NCBI RefSeq assembly: GCF_001937195.1
Contig: NZ_MSDO01000004.1
Span: forward strand, 62,001-126,000
Length of the DNA stretch: 64,000 nucleotides
Origin: Salinicola socius
GTDB lineage: Bacteria > Pseudomonadota > Gammaproteobacteria > Pseudomonadales > Halomonadaceae
Direction of reading: 5' to 3'
The position numbers and the translations under genes are program-made. Of the stretch, positions 23,392 through 31,887 are shown one piece after another. The notes beneath the pieces are model-generated. The model was not told where the DNA came from and ran no database searches. It worked only from the letters and a program-made list of their open reading frames with translations. Each line of letters starts with the position of its first letter. The stretch's first letter is position 1.

Positions 23392-24273
23392 ATGGAATCG
23401 TTCAACACCATCGGTCTAATTGGCCGTCTGGGCAGCGACAAGGTCGTCGAGACGCTCAAGCGCCTGACGATCTTTCTCGAGCGTCGTGGTCTCGATCTGG
23501 TGATCGAGGATCGCACCGCCGCGCTGCTGCCCGGCCATGGCCACAGTGAAGCCAAGCGCCGAGAGCTGGGCACGCTGTGCGATCTGGTGATCGTGGTGGG
23601 TGGCGATGGTAGTCTGCTGGGCGCGGCCCGTGCGCTCTGCCATAGCGCCACGCCGGTGCTTGGCATCAACCGGGGGCGGCTGGGCTTTCTGACCGATATT
23701 TCCCCGGATGAGGTCGAGCAGAAGGTTGCCGAGGTACTGGAAGGCCAGTACGACACGGAACGTCGATTTCTGCTCGAGGCGGAACTCTTTCGCGGCGAAC
23801 GCCTGATCGGATCCGGCACCAGTCTCAACGACGTGGTCGTTCACCCCGGCAAGGCTGCGCGAATGATCGAGTTCGAACTGTTCGTCGACGACCGCTTCGT
23901 CTACTCCCAGCGCTCCGATGGGCTGATCATGGCGACCCCGACGGGGTCGACGGCCTACGCGCTCTCCGGTGGCGGTCCGATCGTGCATCCGGGCCTGGAA
24001 GCCATCACGCTGGTGCCGATGTTCCCGCACACGCTCTCCAGCCGACCGATCGTGATCGATGCCGCCAGCGAGATTCGCGTGCATATCGGTGATATCAACC
24101 AGGCCTACCCGCATGTCAGCTGCGACGGTCAGACCCGCGTCGTCTGCAAGCCCGATGACGTGCTCTATGTCCGCCGACATGCCGAGCGTCTGACGCTGAT
24201 CCATCCGCGCGGACACAGTTTCTTCGAAGCCTGTCGTTCCAAACTGGGATGGAGCAGCAGGCTGGGAGATTGA
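23392..24273 (+). CDS. nadK: NAD kinase
   Basis: A 293-residue enzyme phosphorylating NAD+ to NADP+ with ATP. The GGDG motif is at residues 70-73 (IVVGGDGSLLGAAR). The other conserved parts are GINRGRLGFLTDI, TPTGSTAYALSGGGPIVHP and HTLSSRPIVI. Length fits the proteobacterial family. It is followed after a single base by the metallophosphoesterase gene, so the two are cotranscribed. Confidence 0.97.
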   Translation: MESFNTIGLIGRLGSDKVVETLKRLTIFLERRGLDLVIEDRTAALLPGHGHSEAKRRELGTLCDLVIVVGGDGSLLGAARALCHSATPVLGINRGRLGFLTDISPDEVEQKVAEVLEGQYDTERRFLLEAELFRGERLIGSGTSLNDVVVHPGKAARMIEFELFVDDRFVYSQRSDGLIMATPTGSTAYALSGGGPIVHPGLEAITLVPMFPHTLSSRPIVIDAASEIRVHIGDINQAYPHVSCDGQTRVVCKPDDVLYVRRHAERLTLIHPRGHSFFEACRSKLGWSSRLGD

Positions 24274-24274
24274 C

Positions 24275-25252
24275 ATGGCGCAGGACAGCGATGTCGACGG
24301 CTACGATCTGATCGGCGATGTCCACGGCTGCGGTCAGAGCCTGATCCGGCTGCTCGAGAAACTCGGCTATCGCGCGGAAGATGGGGTGTTTCGTCACCCA
24401 CGCCGCCGGGTGATCTTCTTAGGCGACCTGATCGATCGTGGACCGAGCATCCGGCTGGCGGTGTCCGTTGCCAAACGCATGGTCGACGCCGGCGAGGCGC
24501 GCATCGTGATGGGTAACCACGAAGCCAATGCGCTGGCCTATTGTCATGCCGCGCCAAGCGACAGCGAACGCGAATGGCTGCGCGATCACACGCCGCGCAA
24601 CAACCGTATCATCGGCCGCACGCTGGAGCAGTTCCACGCCTTTCCGCTGGAGTGGGAAACCTGCCTTTCCTGGTTCATGACATTACCGCTGTGCCTCGAG
24701 CTTGATGGCCTGCGGGTGGTGCATGCGTGCTGGGACGACTCCTTGGTCGCCGCGTTTTTGAAGCGTTACCCCAACGCCCGTATCGACCGTGAGTTCCTGA
24801 TCGAATCGACGCGTCATGGCAGTCTGGCCCACCAGATATTGGATCGCCTGACCCGGGGTACCCAACTGCCGCTGCCGCCGGGCATGGAGATTCACTCGGG
24901 TGACGGCTTTACCCGACGCTCGTTTCGCACCCATTTCTGGTGTCGGAATCCGCGGACCTACGGCGACGTGGTCTTTCAGCCCGACAATCTGCCGCCGGCG
25001 CTCGAGGACCGGCCATTGCGCACTGACGAGCGGGCGCGGCTGACCTACTATCCGGAATCGGCGCCGCCCCTGTTCGTCGGTCATTACTGGTGCAAGGGCG
25101 TGCCGGCTCTGCCGCGGTCGAATATCGCCTGTCTCGACTACAGCGCAGTGAAGTACGGTCGACTGGTCGCTTATCGCTGGGAAGGGGAGAGTCGGCTCGA
25201 CGCCAATCATTTCGTCTGGGTCGATGTGTCGCAGGAGGGGATCCGGGGGTGA
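24275..25252 (+). CDS. Metallophosphoesterase (Ser/Thr phosphatase/ApaH-like fold)
   Basis: A 325-residue enzyme with the classic dinuclear metal motifs: DLIGDVHGCGQ (residues ~11-21), FLGDLIDRGP, MGNHEANAL and a late FVGHYWCKG supplying the last His. The insert between them is longer than in PrpA/ApaH. It probably dephosphorylates a protein or small phosphorylated metabolite; substrate unknown. It starts one base after the nadK stop. The terminator at 25438 is ~190 bases beyond the stop and the intervening AT-rich stretch contains no gene. Confidence 0.88.
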   Translation: MAQDSDVDGYDLIGDVHGCGQSLIRLLEKLGYRAEDGVFRHPRRRVIFLGDLIDRGPSIRLAVSVAKRMVDAGEARIVMGNHEANALAYCHAAPSDSEREWLRDHTPRNNRIIGRTLEQFHAFPLEWETCLSWFMTLPLCLELDGLRVVHACWDDSLVAAFLKRYPNARIDREFLIESTRHGSLAHQILDRLTRGTQLPLPPGMEIHSGDGFTRRSFRTHFWCRNPRTYGDVVFQPDNLPPALEDRPLRTDERARLTYYPESAPPLFVGHYWCKGVPALPRSNIACLDYSAVKYGRLVAYRWEGESRLDANHFVWVDVSQEGIRG

Positions 25253-25437
25253 GATGGCCACGGCACCGGTCTCTTTTTGCATTTTTTTACATGATGCGCA
25301 GATTTCTGATTTGGCGATGTTTTTGGGGTCGGTTCAGCGGATTTCAGGAGGGCGATGGATTTTTTTCGGCGATGTCGGGAACTACCGCCCACGGCAACCC
25401 TCAAAGTCAGTGTTCCCTTGAATGATCCCTTGCTCTT

Positions 25438-25464
25438 ATCCGGCGGCCCTCCCGCCGGATTTTT
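25438..25464 (+). terminator. Rho-independent terminator
   Basis: ATCCGGCGG (25438-25446), loop CCCTC, CCGCCGGAT (25452-25460), then TTTTCTTTG. It ends the nadK-phosphoesterase transcript. Confidence 0.88.
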
Positions 25465-25586
25465 CTTTGTTGGGCCTGTAGAATGGCGATCCGAGCGTCG
25501 TGGGCATTCGTGTCGAGCTTCGCGGTGCCAGCGTCGTCGGTGCAGGTGTTTCGCTATTTTCTCGCCAAGCGGGTCGGACGTCCTCT

Positions 25587-26465
25587 ATGTACAAACTCCT
25601 CGAACTGCCCGGTGATCTGGACACTCGCCCGCTGAGGCAAGCGCTGTGGGCGCATCACGTCGGTCATCGCTTCACCCGGCAGGACGATCTGCAGGTGCTG
25701 TGGCTGGCCGACCCCGAGCAGCGAGATGCGGCGGCTCGGCTGATCGAGCTCTGGCGGCGTGGTGAGCTGGAGGCATCGGCGGCGACTTCTGCGCCGCGCC
25801 GCCGGCCCAGCGTCACCGGCCAGGCATTCGGCCAGGCACCGCTCGCGGCAGGTCTGATCGCAATCTGTGTGGCGATTTTTCTCGCCATGACATTCGCGGG
25901 CGACGCCATCGTCCGTGCACTCACCATCGTGCCGCTCGATGTGGTGGGCCAGCGGCTGGTGCCGGGAGACCTCGTCTCCGATACCCTGGCCAGCGGCCAG
26001 ATCTGGCGCCTGTTCACGCCAGCGCTTCTGCATTTCGGCTGGATGCATCTGATCTTCAACATGCTGTGGGTATGGTATTTCGGCCGTCAGGTCGAGTCGG
26101 TTCAGGGCTGGCGCCGGCTCGGCATCATCGTTGTCGTCGCGGCGGTGTTTTCCAACCTCGCGCAATATGTCACCGGCACCGTCCTGTTCGGCGGCATGTC
26201 GGGCGTCGACTATGCGCTGCTGGGTTACGTGTGGCTGATGTCTCGCCGCCGGCCCGGCAGCGGTTTCTTCGTGCCCCAGATGCTGATGGTCTTCATGCTG
26301 GCCTGGATGGTCTTTACCATGACGGGGCTGGGCGATGCCTTCGGTTTCGGCAATGTCGCCAACGAGGCGCATCTGGGCGGGTTGCTGATCGGGCTGATCA
26401 TGGGGTGGTTTGCCAGCCGCAACGCGTCGGGCGGCGGTCACGACGCTTCAGGAGGACAGAAATGA
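25587..26465 (+). CDS. glpG: GlpG-type rhomboid intramembrane serine protease
   Basis: A 292-residue protein. Residues 1-60 are the GlpG N-terminal cytoplasmic domain (MYKLLELPGDLDTRPLRQAL). Six transmembrane helices follow. The catalytic dyad is Ser205 in FGGMSGVDYALLGY and His262 in ANEAHLGGLLIG. HFGWMHLIFNMLWVWYFG is the loop-1 region. It cleaves substrate transmembrane segments within the inner membrane. The ribosome site before 25587 is poor; a GTG at 25500 would add unlikely residues. It overlaps the DUF1315 gene by ATGA. Confidence 0.92.
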   Translation: MYKLLELPGDLDTRPLRQALWAHHVGHRFTRQDDLQVLWLADPEQRDAAARLIELWRRGELEASAATSAPRRRPSVTGQAFGQAPLAAGLIAICVAIFLAMTFAGDAIVRALTIVPLDVVGQRLVPGDLVSDTLASGQIWRLFTPALLHFGWMHLIFNMLWVWYFGRQVESVQGWRRLGIIVVVAAVFSNLAQYVTGTVLFGGMSGVDYALLGYVWLMSRRRPGSGFFVPQMLMVFMLAWMVFTMTGLGDAFGFGNVANEAHLGGLLIGLIMGWFASRNASGGGHDASGGQK

Positions 26466-26728
26466 ACGAAATGAATTTCGACCGCATGGTCGCGCAGATG
26501 ACGCCGGAGATGTACGAAAACTTCAAGCAGGCCATTCAGTTGCGCAAGTGGCCCGATGGTCGCCGGTTGAGTGCCGAACAGACCGAACTGTGCCTGGAAG
26601 CGGTGATCAAGTACGAGATGATTCACGACGTGCCTGCGGATCAGCGCGTGGGTTATCTGGAACGCAACGAGTGTGTCTCCGGTAGCCACTCTTCCGCCGA
26701 GGAAGCTGCGGTCAAATGGATCAACTGA
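26462..26728 (+). CDS. DUF1315 (YeaC-like) protein
   Basis: An 88-residue soluble protein beginning MNEMNFDRMVAQMTPEMYEN, with AGGA before an ATG that overlaps the glpG stop (ATGA). DUF1315 hallmarks are KQAIQLRKWPDGRRLSAEQ and ECLEAVIKYE-like CLEAVIKYEMIHDVPADQRV. Function unknown in the family. It overlaps the DUF2797 gene by 13 bases, so glpG, DUF1315 and DUF2797 form one translationally linked operon, an order that hints at a shared but unknown process. Confidence 0.9.
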   Translation: MNEMNFDRMVAQMTPEMYENFKQAIQLRKWPDGRRLSAEQTELCLEAVIKYEMIHDVPADQRVGYLERNECVSGSHSSAEEAAVKWIN

Positions 26729-27606
26729 TCGCCAGCGTGCACACCCCTGCTGCGCTCGAGGCTGATCGGATCGCCAGCGGCCAGTTGCGCAAGCTCGATA
26801 TTCGGTTGTCGGCGGAGAGTGGCCGGGCGGATTACACCTTGCGCGCCGGCGAGCAGCGACTGGCCCTCAACGGCTGGCTGGGTCAGCGAATCCGGTTGCA
26901 TCATACCGGCAAGATTCATTGCATCGAATGTGGGCGAGCCACGCGCAAGAGCTTCGGTCAGGGCCACTGCTACCCCTGTTTCTCGTCGCTGGCGCATTGC
27001 GATCTCTGCATGATGCGTCCGGAGACCTGCCACTACTTTCAGGGCACTTGCCGTGACCCGGCCTGGGGCGAGCGCCACTGCTTTCGACCGCATACGGTCT
27101 ATCTCGCCAACGCTTCGGGTCTCAAGGTCGGCATTACCCGGGGTACCAATACCCCTGGGCGCTGGCTGGATCAGGGCGCGGTCCAGGCGCTACCGATTCT
27201 CGACGTCGACACGCGCCAGCAGTCCGGGTTGGTGGAAACGCTGTTCAAGGCACGGGTATCCGATCGCACCAACTGGCGTGCAATGCTCAAGGGGGAGGTC
27301 GAACCGCTCGACTTGATTGCCGAGCGCGATCGTCTGCTGGCCGAACTCGAACCCGGGCTTGCCGAGTTGCGCCAGCGTTTCGGCAACGATGCCATCCAGA
27401 CGATCGACGATGTGCCGCCGTTGGCGATCGACTATCCGGTGCTCGAATGGCCGCGCAAGATCGTTTCGCTCAATTTCGACAAGACGCCGAGGATAGAGGG
27501 CACCCTGATGGGGCTCAAGGGGCAATACCTGATTCTCGACACCGGCGTCATCAACCTGCGCAAGTTCACCGGCTATCAGGTCGCGGTGGAAACCGAAGCG
27601 GCCTGA
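26716..27606 (+). CDS. DUF2797-family Cys-rich protein
   Basis: A 296-residue soluble protein with a dense cluster of Cys and His between residues ~69 and 125: CIECGRATRKSFGQGHCYPC, CDLCMMRPETCHYFQGTC and HCFRPH. This implies at least two zinc sites or a metal cluster. The C-terminal part holds a GIY-YIG-like segment (VYLANASGLKVGITRG) and a beta domain (LNFDKTPRIEGTLMGLKGQY). This is the DUF2797 layout; function unknown, though the GIY-YIG similarity suggests nucleic acid binding or cleavage. Confidence 0.87.
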   Translation: MDQLIASVHTPAALEADRIASGQLRKLDIRLSAESGRADYTLRAGEQRLALNGWLGQRIRLHHTGKIHCIECGRATRKSFGQGHCYPCFSSLAHCDLCMMRPETCHYFQGTCRDPAWGERHCFRPHTVYLANASGLKVGITRGTNTPGRWLDQGAVQALPILDVDTRQQSGLVETLFKARVSDRTNWRAMLKGEVEPLDLIAERDRLLAELEPGLAELRQRFGNDAIQTIDDVPPLAIDYPVLEWPRKIVSLNFDKTPRIEGTLMGLKGQYLILDTGVINLRKFTGYQVAVETEAA

Positions 27607-27621
27607 TTCCGGCGATGACCG

Positions 27622-29109
27622 TCAGCGCGGTTTGCGCTCGAGCTGGCGTTCCATGCGCTTCAGAAATACCGCCATGACCTGTTCATAGAGCGCATCCTTC
27701 AGTACCAGGTCTTCCACGCCGGCATCCAGGTTGGGGTTGTCGTTGACCTCGATGACCACCACGCGCTCGCCGATCTGCTTGAGATCGACCCCGTATAGCC
27801 CGTTGCCGATCAGCTTGGTCGCCCGCAGTGCTGCCTTGACCACCGGGGGTGGCACTTCGGAGAGATCGTGAGTGGTGAAACCGCCGCTGCGAGTCTTGCC
27901 GCTGGAGTGGTCGTAGATCTGCCAATGGCCGCGCGCCATGTAGTAGCGACTGGCGAACAGCATCTGGCCGTCGAGGACGCCGATGCGCCAGTCGAAGTCG
28001 GTGGGCAGCCACTCCTGCAGCAGCAGCAGCGCGGAAGATTCGAACAGCTTCGGCGCTTCCGCCTCCAGTTCCTCCCGCGAACGAATCTTGACCACCCCCT
28101 TGGAAAAGGCGCCGTCGGGCACCTTGAGTACCAGCGGATACTCCAACTGGACGAGCTTTTCGTCGAGACGGCTCATGTCGCCGCGGTAGAGCAGTTGTCC
28201 GCGAGGCGCGGGAATCTTGTGGGTACCCAGCAGCTCGTGAAGGAAGATCTTGTTGGTGCAGCGCAGGATCGACTGGGGATCGTCGATCACGACCAGGCCT
28301 TCATGTTCCGCCTTCTTGGCCATGCGATAGGTGTGATGATCCAGCCGCGTCGTCTCGCGGATGAACAGCGCGTCGAATTCGGCCAGCCGTCCTGCGTCGC
28401 GATGCGTGATCAGGCTGACGTCGATCCCCAGGCGTCGGCCGGCACGAATGAAGCGCTTGAGTGCGCCCTTGTTGCTGGGTGGCAACGTCTCTTCCGGATC
28501 GATCAGGATCGCAAGATCGAAGCGATAGCGACGACGAGCGCGCGGCGTACGCCAGACCCGGGTGGAGTGGCGGTTCAGCGCCGTCGCGAACAGATCTTCT
28601 TCGCCGGACTGCAATGCCGTCAACGCCAACGGCTTGAGTCGTGCCAGTCGCCACACGTTCTGGCGTTTCTCGAAGCGGGCTTCCAGCAGCGGATGGGGCA
28701 GGCGCTCGAACAGGCGCCGGGCCAGGCGCTGCAACTCCGGCTCCCGGCACTCGCCGAAAAACACCCGCAGCGAAAAGGTGTCGCCTTCCAGCACGCCACG
28801 CTTGTTCAGTTCCATCAGCAGCGGATCGATGGCCGCCAGCTGCATGTCGATCAATGCCTTGCGCGACAGCTGATTGAGCGTCTCCACACTGGGCAGAACC
28901 CGCTGATCGCGAGCCTGGGCCAGCAGCGAGACGTAGTAGCCGGTTTCCAGATAGTCGAGATTGGCGCAAAGATTGATGACATGTGTGGCGTCATCGGTCG
29001 TCGTCACGCCTTGCTGCGCCAGAAAGGCATCGGCGCTGATCAAATCTTCGGAAGGGTAGTAAGGTTGCCAGTCGGCAAGGCGGTCGACGACGATACGCAG
29101 GCGTGACAT
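27622..29109 (-). CDS. RimK-family ATP-grasp ligase with RLAN N-terminal domain
   Basis: A 495-residue protein with AAGGAG before its ATG. Residues 1-~190 are the RimK-like ATP-grasp N-terminal (RLAN) domain (MSRLRIVVDRLADWQPYYPS). The ATP-grasp core follows: RCTNKIFLHELLGTHKIPAP, PLVLKVPDGAFSKGVVKI, LLLQEWLPTDFDWRIGVLDG and the metal-binding VIEVNDNPNLDAGVEDL. Such enzymes join an amino acid (often Glu) to a carboxylate in an ATP-dependent way. The target is unknown. It diverges from a GNAT gene across a 308-base region that carries a palindrome at 29237-29251. Confidence 0.93.
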   Translation of the reverse strand: MSRLRIVVDRLADWQPYYPSEDLISADAFLAQQGVTTTDDATHVINLCANLDYLETGYYVSLLAQARDQRVLPSVETLNQLSRKALIDMQLAAIDPLLMELNKRGVLEGDTFSLRVFFGECREPELQRLARRLFERLPHPLLEARFEKRQNVWRLARLKPLALTALQSGEEDLFATALNRHSTRVWRTPRARRRYRFDLAILIDPEETLPPSNKGALKRFIRAGRRLGIDVSLITHRDAGRLAEFDALFIRETTRLDHHTYRMAKKAEHEGLVVIDDPQSILRCTNKIFLHELLGTHKIPAPRGQLLYRGDMSRLDEKLVQLEYPLVLKVPDGAFSKGVVKIRSREELEAEAPKLFESSALLLLQEWLPTDFDWRIGVLDGQMLFASRYYMARGHWQIYDHSSGKTRSGGFTTHDLSEVPPPVVKAALRATKLIGNGLYGVDLKQIGERVVVIEVNDNPNLDAGVEDLVLKDALYEQVMAVFLKRMERQLERKPR

Positions 29110-29236
29110 GAATCGGTGGCTCCTTTTCCGACATCGTCTCTCGGCGAGGGGTCGGCGGTCGATACGGCAAGCTGCCGGGGGCTTAAAGGCAAAATAGCAT
29201 GCGATGATGTGAAGGCGGCGACAAGTCGTGACAGGC

Positions 29237-29251
29237 GTGAAATAATTTCAC
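29237..29251. promoter_or_regulatory. Perfect palindrome between rimK-like and GNAT genes
   Basis: GTGAAATAATTTCAC is perfectly self-complementary around its central A, in the 29110-29417 divergent region. It lacks a U-tract and looks like a homodimer operator. The rest of the region shows no gene. Confidence 0.45.
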
Positions 29252-29417
29252 CATCGTCGGTGTGGTCGCGTCCGCCATTGCCCATTTGGCGGGCTGTCGG
29301 GCCCGCTCAAGATGAATGACAGCCGGGATGTACACGATTCCCGAATTCGCCGGATTTGCGGACGAACCAAGGCCCTGACAAACCGAAATCTCCGTTGAAC
29401 CAGATAAGAGCGCAAGC

Positions 29418-29894
29418 ATGCTCCGCACCCTTCGCCACGGCCTGCCCGCCGATTGCGACGCCCTGTATGAACTGGAAGAACGCTGCTTCGATAGCGATCG
29501 CTTCAGCCGCCGCCAACTCGCGCACCTGCTGACCCGAGCCAACGCCGCCAATCTGCTGGCGGTGGCCGAAGACCAGCGAGTCATCGGTTATGGCACGCTG
29601 CTGTTCCGCCGTAACAGCGTCACCGCCAGGCTCTACTCCTTTTGCGTCGATCCGGCGGCCCGCGGAAGCGGGCTGGGTCGGGAACTGCTCCAGGCACTGG
29701 AGGAAACGGCAAGAGAGCGGGGCAGCCAGCGCCTGCTGCTGGAAGTACGCGCGGATAACCGCGTGGCGATGGGTCTCTATCGCCGGATGGGCTTCAATGC
29801 GCGTCGCTGGCTGGACGACTACTATGCCGACGGCTGTGCCGCCTGGCAGATGGACAAGCGACTGGAGGCGGCCGAAGCGCCATTGGCCGACTGA
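29418..29894 (+). CDS. GNAT-family N-acetyltransferase (RimI-like)
   Basis: A 158-residue acetyltransferase. It has the GNAT order: N-terminal strand and helices (LRHGLPADCDALYELEERCF), beta-4 with LYSFCVDPAARGSGLGRELL (acetyl-CoA pyrophosphate loop RGSGLG), and YRRMGFNARRW near the end. In relatives, a GNAT domain next to a RimK-like ligase is often fused to a C39-like peptidase. Here the protein stops after the GNAT domain. It probably acetylates an amine of a small peptide or metabolite handled with the divergent ligase. Confidence 0.88.
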   Translation: MLRTLRHGLPADCDALYELEERCFDSDRFSRRQLAHLLTRANAANLLAVAEDQRVIGYGTLLFRRNSVTARLYSFCVDPAARGSGLGRELLQALEETARERGSQRLLLEVRADNRVAMGLYRRMGFNARRWLDDYYADGCAAWQMDKRLEAAEAPLAD

Positions 29895-29957
29895 CGGCGC
29901 CCGCCGACTCACTCCGGCCGCGTCGCGGCCCCATTTCCTGATAGAGGACTGATATTT

Positions 29958-30443
29958 ATGCCGTCTTTCGACATCGTTTCCGAATTCGATCGCCACGAAG
30001 CGACCAATGCCGTCGATCAGGCGAATCGCGAAATCCAGACCCGCTTCGACTTTCGCGGCGTCGACGCCAGCTTCTCGCTGGAGGGAGAGACCGTCTCGAT
30101 CGAGGCGGACGCCGAATTCCAGCTGCAGCAGATGATCGACGTGCTGCGCAACAAGCTGATCGCTCGCGGGATCGATCCGCGCTGCATGGACATCCAGGAT
30201 GCCCAGACCTCCGGCGTCAAGGCGCGTCAGGAGGTCAAGCTCAAGCAAGGCCTCGAACAGCCGGATGCCAAGGCGATCGTCAAACTGCTCAAGGATTCGA
30301 AGCTCAAGGTGCAGCCGGCGATCCAGGGCGACAAGGTCCGTGTGAGCGGCAAGAAGCGCGACGACCTGCAACAGGCGATCGCCCTGCTCAAGGGGGAAGA
30401 TGGCCCGGACCTGGCACTGCAGTACGATAACTTTCGGGAGTGA
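29958..30443 (+). CDS. yajQ: YajQ-family cyclic-di-GMP-binding protein
   Basis: A 161-residue DUF520 protein with AGAGGA before its ATG. The two ferredoxin-like halves begin MPSFDIVSEFDRHEATNAVD and KQGLEQPDAKAIVKLLKDSK. Signature elements are NREIQTRFDFRG and the C-terminal LKGEDGPDLALQYDNFR. Family members bind nucleotides including c-di-GMP and affect transcription in Xanthomonas-type systems. It follows the GNAT gene on the same strand with a 63-base gap and is closed by the terminator at 30517. Confidence 0.95.
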   Translation: MPSFDIVSEFDRHEATNAVDQANREIQTRFDFRGVDASFSLEGETVSIEADAEFQLQQMIDVLRNKLIARGIDPRCMDIQDAQTSGVKARQEVKLKQGLEQPDAKAIVKLLKDSKLKVQPAIQGDKVRVSGKKRDDLQQAIALLKGEDGPDLALQYDNFRE

Positions 30444-30516
30444 GGGGTACGCCTTGCACGTCTTCCCGAATCATCCCTAACGCGACGGTCAGGCTCCAGC
30501 CGTGGCGTATCTACCG

Positions 30517-30540
30517 AACCCGCATGGCATGCGGGTTTTT
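30517..30540 (+). terminator. Terminator of yajQ
   Basis: AACCCGCATG (30517-30526) and CATGCGGGTT (30528-30537) around a single base, ending in five Ts. 73 bases after the stop. Confidence 0.85.
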
Positions 30541-30649
30541 CGCCCGATAGTATTATCCTGGCGATGGGTTTTTTCCTACCTTCCGCCACCAGAAGGCCAG
30601 CGCTGATTTGACGATTGTGCGAGGCGATACGATGACAGGAGAGGGTGGC

Positions 30650-31723
30650 ATGTCCGCTGGCCGAAAGAAAATGAGTTTTTTAAAAAACGCGGTTCGATTG
30701 AAAAAGGAATTCTTCAGAGCCTTTAAGCTTCGGTTGATGGTGTCGAAATATTATGCTCGCGACAAAGAGATTGATTATAAAAATATAAATAAGGTATTGC
30801 TGTTGAGGCTCGATGATAAAATTGGAGATATGATTGTTGCATCTGGCGTCATCAGGTTTTTTGCTGAAAGAAATGTTAAGGTTTATCTTTTGACGGGCCC
30901 GCTTTGTGCCGATTTGCTGGCCCATTCTGAATATGTTGAAAAGGTGTTTATCTACAAGCGCCGTGAGTCTTTGAAACCACTTCAGCAAGAGTGTTTTGAT
31001 GTGGTCATCGACTTCGATGATGTGGTGACCTATGAACGCTGCAGGCTTGTTCATAAGCTGTCAGCGAAACATAGTGTTGGTTTTAACAAGGGAGATCTTC
31101 CGATTTATCGGAAGTCAATTGAATTTCTTGATCCGAGTCGACATATCACTGAGCGGCATCGTAGCGTATTGCGGCTTTTTGCTTCGGAGGAACATGATTA
31201 CCGCTATCATTTGCCGATCCACCCAGACGCCGTGGCCCGAGTTGATGCGCTGGTAAGCAGTTTGACTTATAAAAGATTGATAGCCATCAATCCTTTGACG
31301 GGTTCAAAAGATAAAGACTTATCTGCTGATCAGGTCCAGCAATTGGTGTATCATATTAAAAGGCATCATCCTCAGGACCTGGTCGTTCTTATCGGCATGG
31401 AATCGAAGATTTCTGCCATGGGTATTGAGAAAATCGTGTATGTGGAAGGGAGTACGGTGAGGACCGCAGTTGAAATCGTCAGAAGGGCCGATGTCATCGT
31501 TTCACCGGACACCTCCATCGTTCATATGTGCAATGCATTCAACAAGCCTCTTCTTGCAATTTATAACAAAAGAAAGCTGAAGGACACTGGCCTGGTTGGG
31601 TATGAAATATGGGCACCAAATTATGCTCGTGCACGACAACTCGTTGTCGAGAGTGAGCAGGTTAGCCAGCTGTCCAATGAGAACTTGCAGGAAGAGTTCG
31701 ATCGCCTGTTAAGTAGTGTTTGA
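30650..31723 (+). CDS. Glycosyltransferase family 9 (heptosyltransferase-like), AT-rich
   Basis: A 357-residue protein from the ATG at 30650 (AGGAG upstream); another start at 30632 adds six residues. GT9 signs are VLLLRLDDKIGDMIVASGVIR-type (LRLDDKIGDMIVASG) near residue 45, DVVIDFDD, LIAINPLTGS, LVVLIGMES and the SPDTSIVHMCNAFNKPLLAIY donor-site motif. It would add a heptose or related sugar to lipopolysaccharide core at the inner membrane face. Its codon use is strongly AT-rich (AAA, AAT, ATA, TTG, TTT abundant) against GC-rich neighbours, which suggests recent acquisition. It stands alone between a terminator and a convergent gene. Confidence 0.88.
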   Translation: MSAGRKKMSFLKNAVRLKKEFFRAFKLRLMVSKYYARDKEIDYKNINKVLLLRLDDKIGDMIVASGVIRFFAERNVKVYLLTGPLCADLLAHSEYVEKVFIYKRRESLKPLQQECFDVVIDFDDVVTYERCRLVHKLSAKHSVGFNKGDLPIYRKSIEFLDPSRHITERHRSVLRLFASEEHDYRYHLPIHPDAVARVDALVSSLTYKRLIAINPLTGSKDKDLSADQVQQLVYHIKRHHPQDLVVLIGMESKISAMGIEKIVYVEGSTVRTAVEIVRRADVIVSPDTSIVHMCNAFNKPLLAIYNKRKLKDTGLVGYEIWAPNYARARQLVVESEQVSQLSNENLQEEFDRLLSSV

Positions 31724-31887
31724 TGGGTGTTTGCTGTGGGCTGTCATGCACTTGAGTGGATCTGGAGGGCTGTCAGCTTCCCGCATTCAAGTTTCTTCGA
31801 ACGGAGGCCAACCACGGTAAGCCATACCGTAACGCTACCAGGTCTTTTGAATATTCCGTAATTACTGTTTGACATGAAGCCGTAAAT

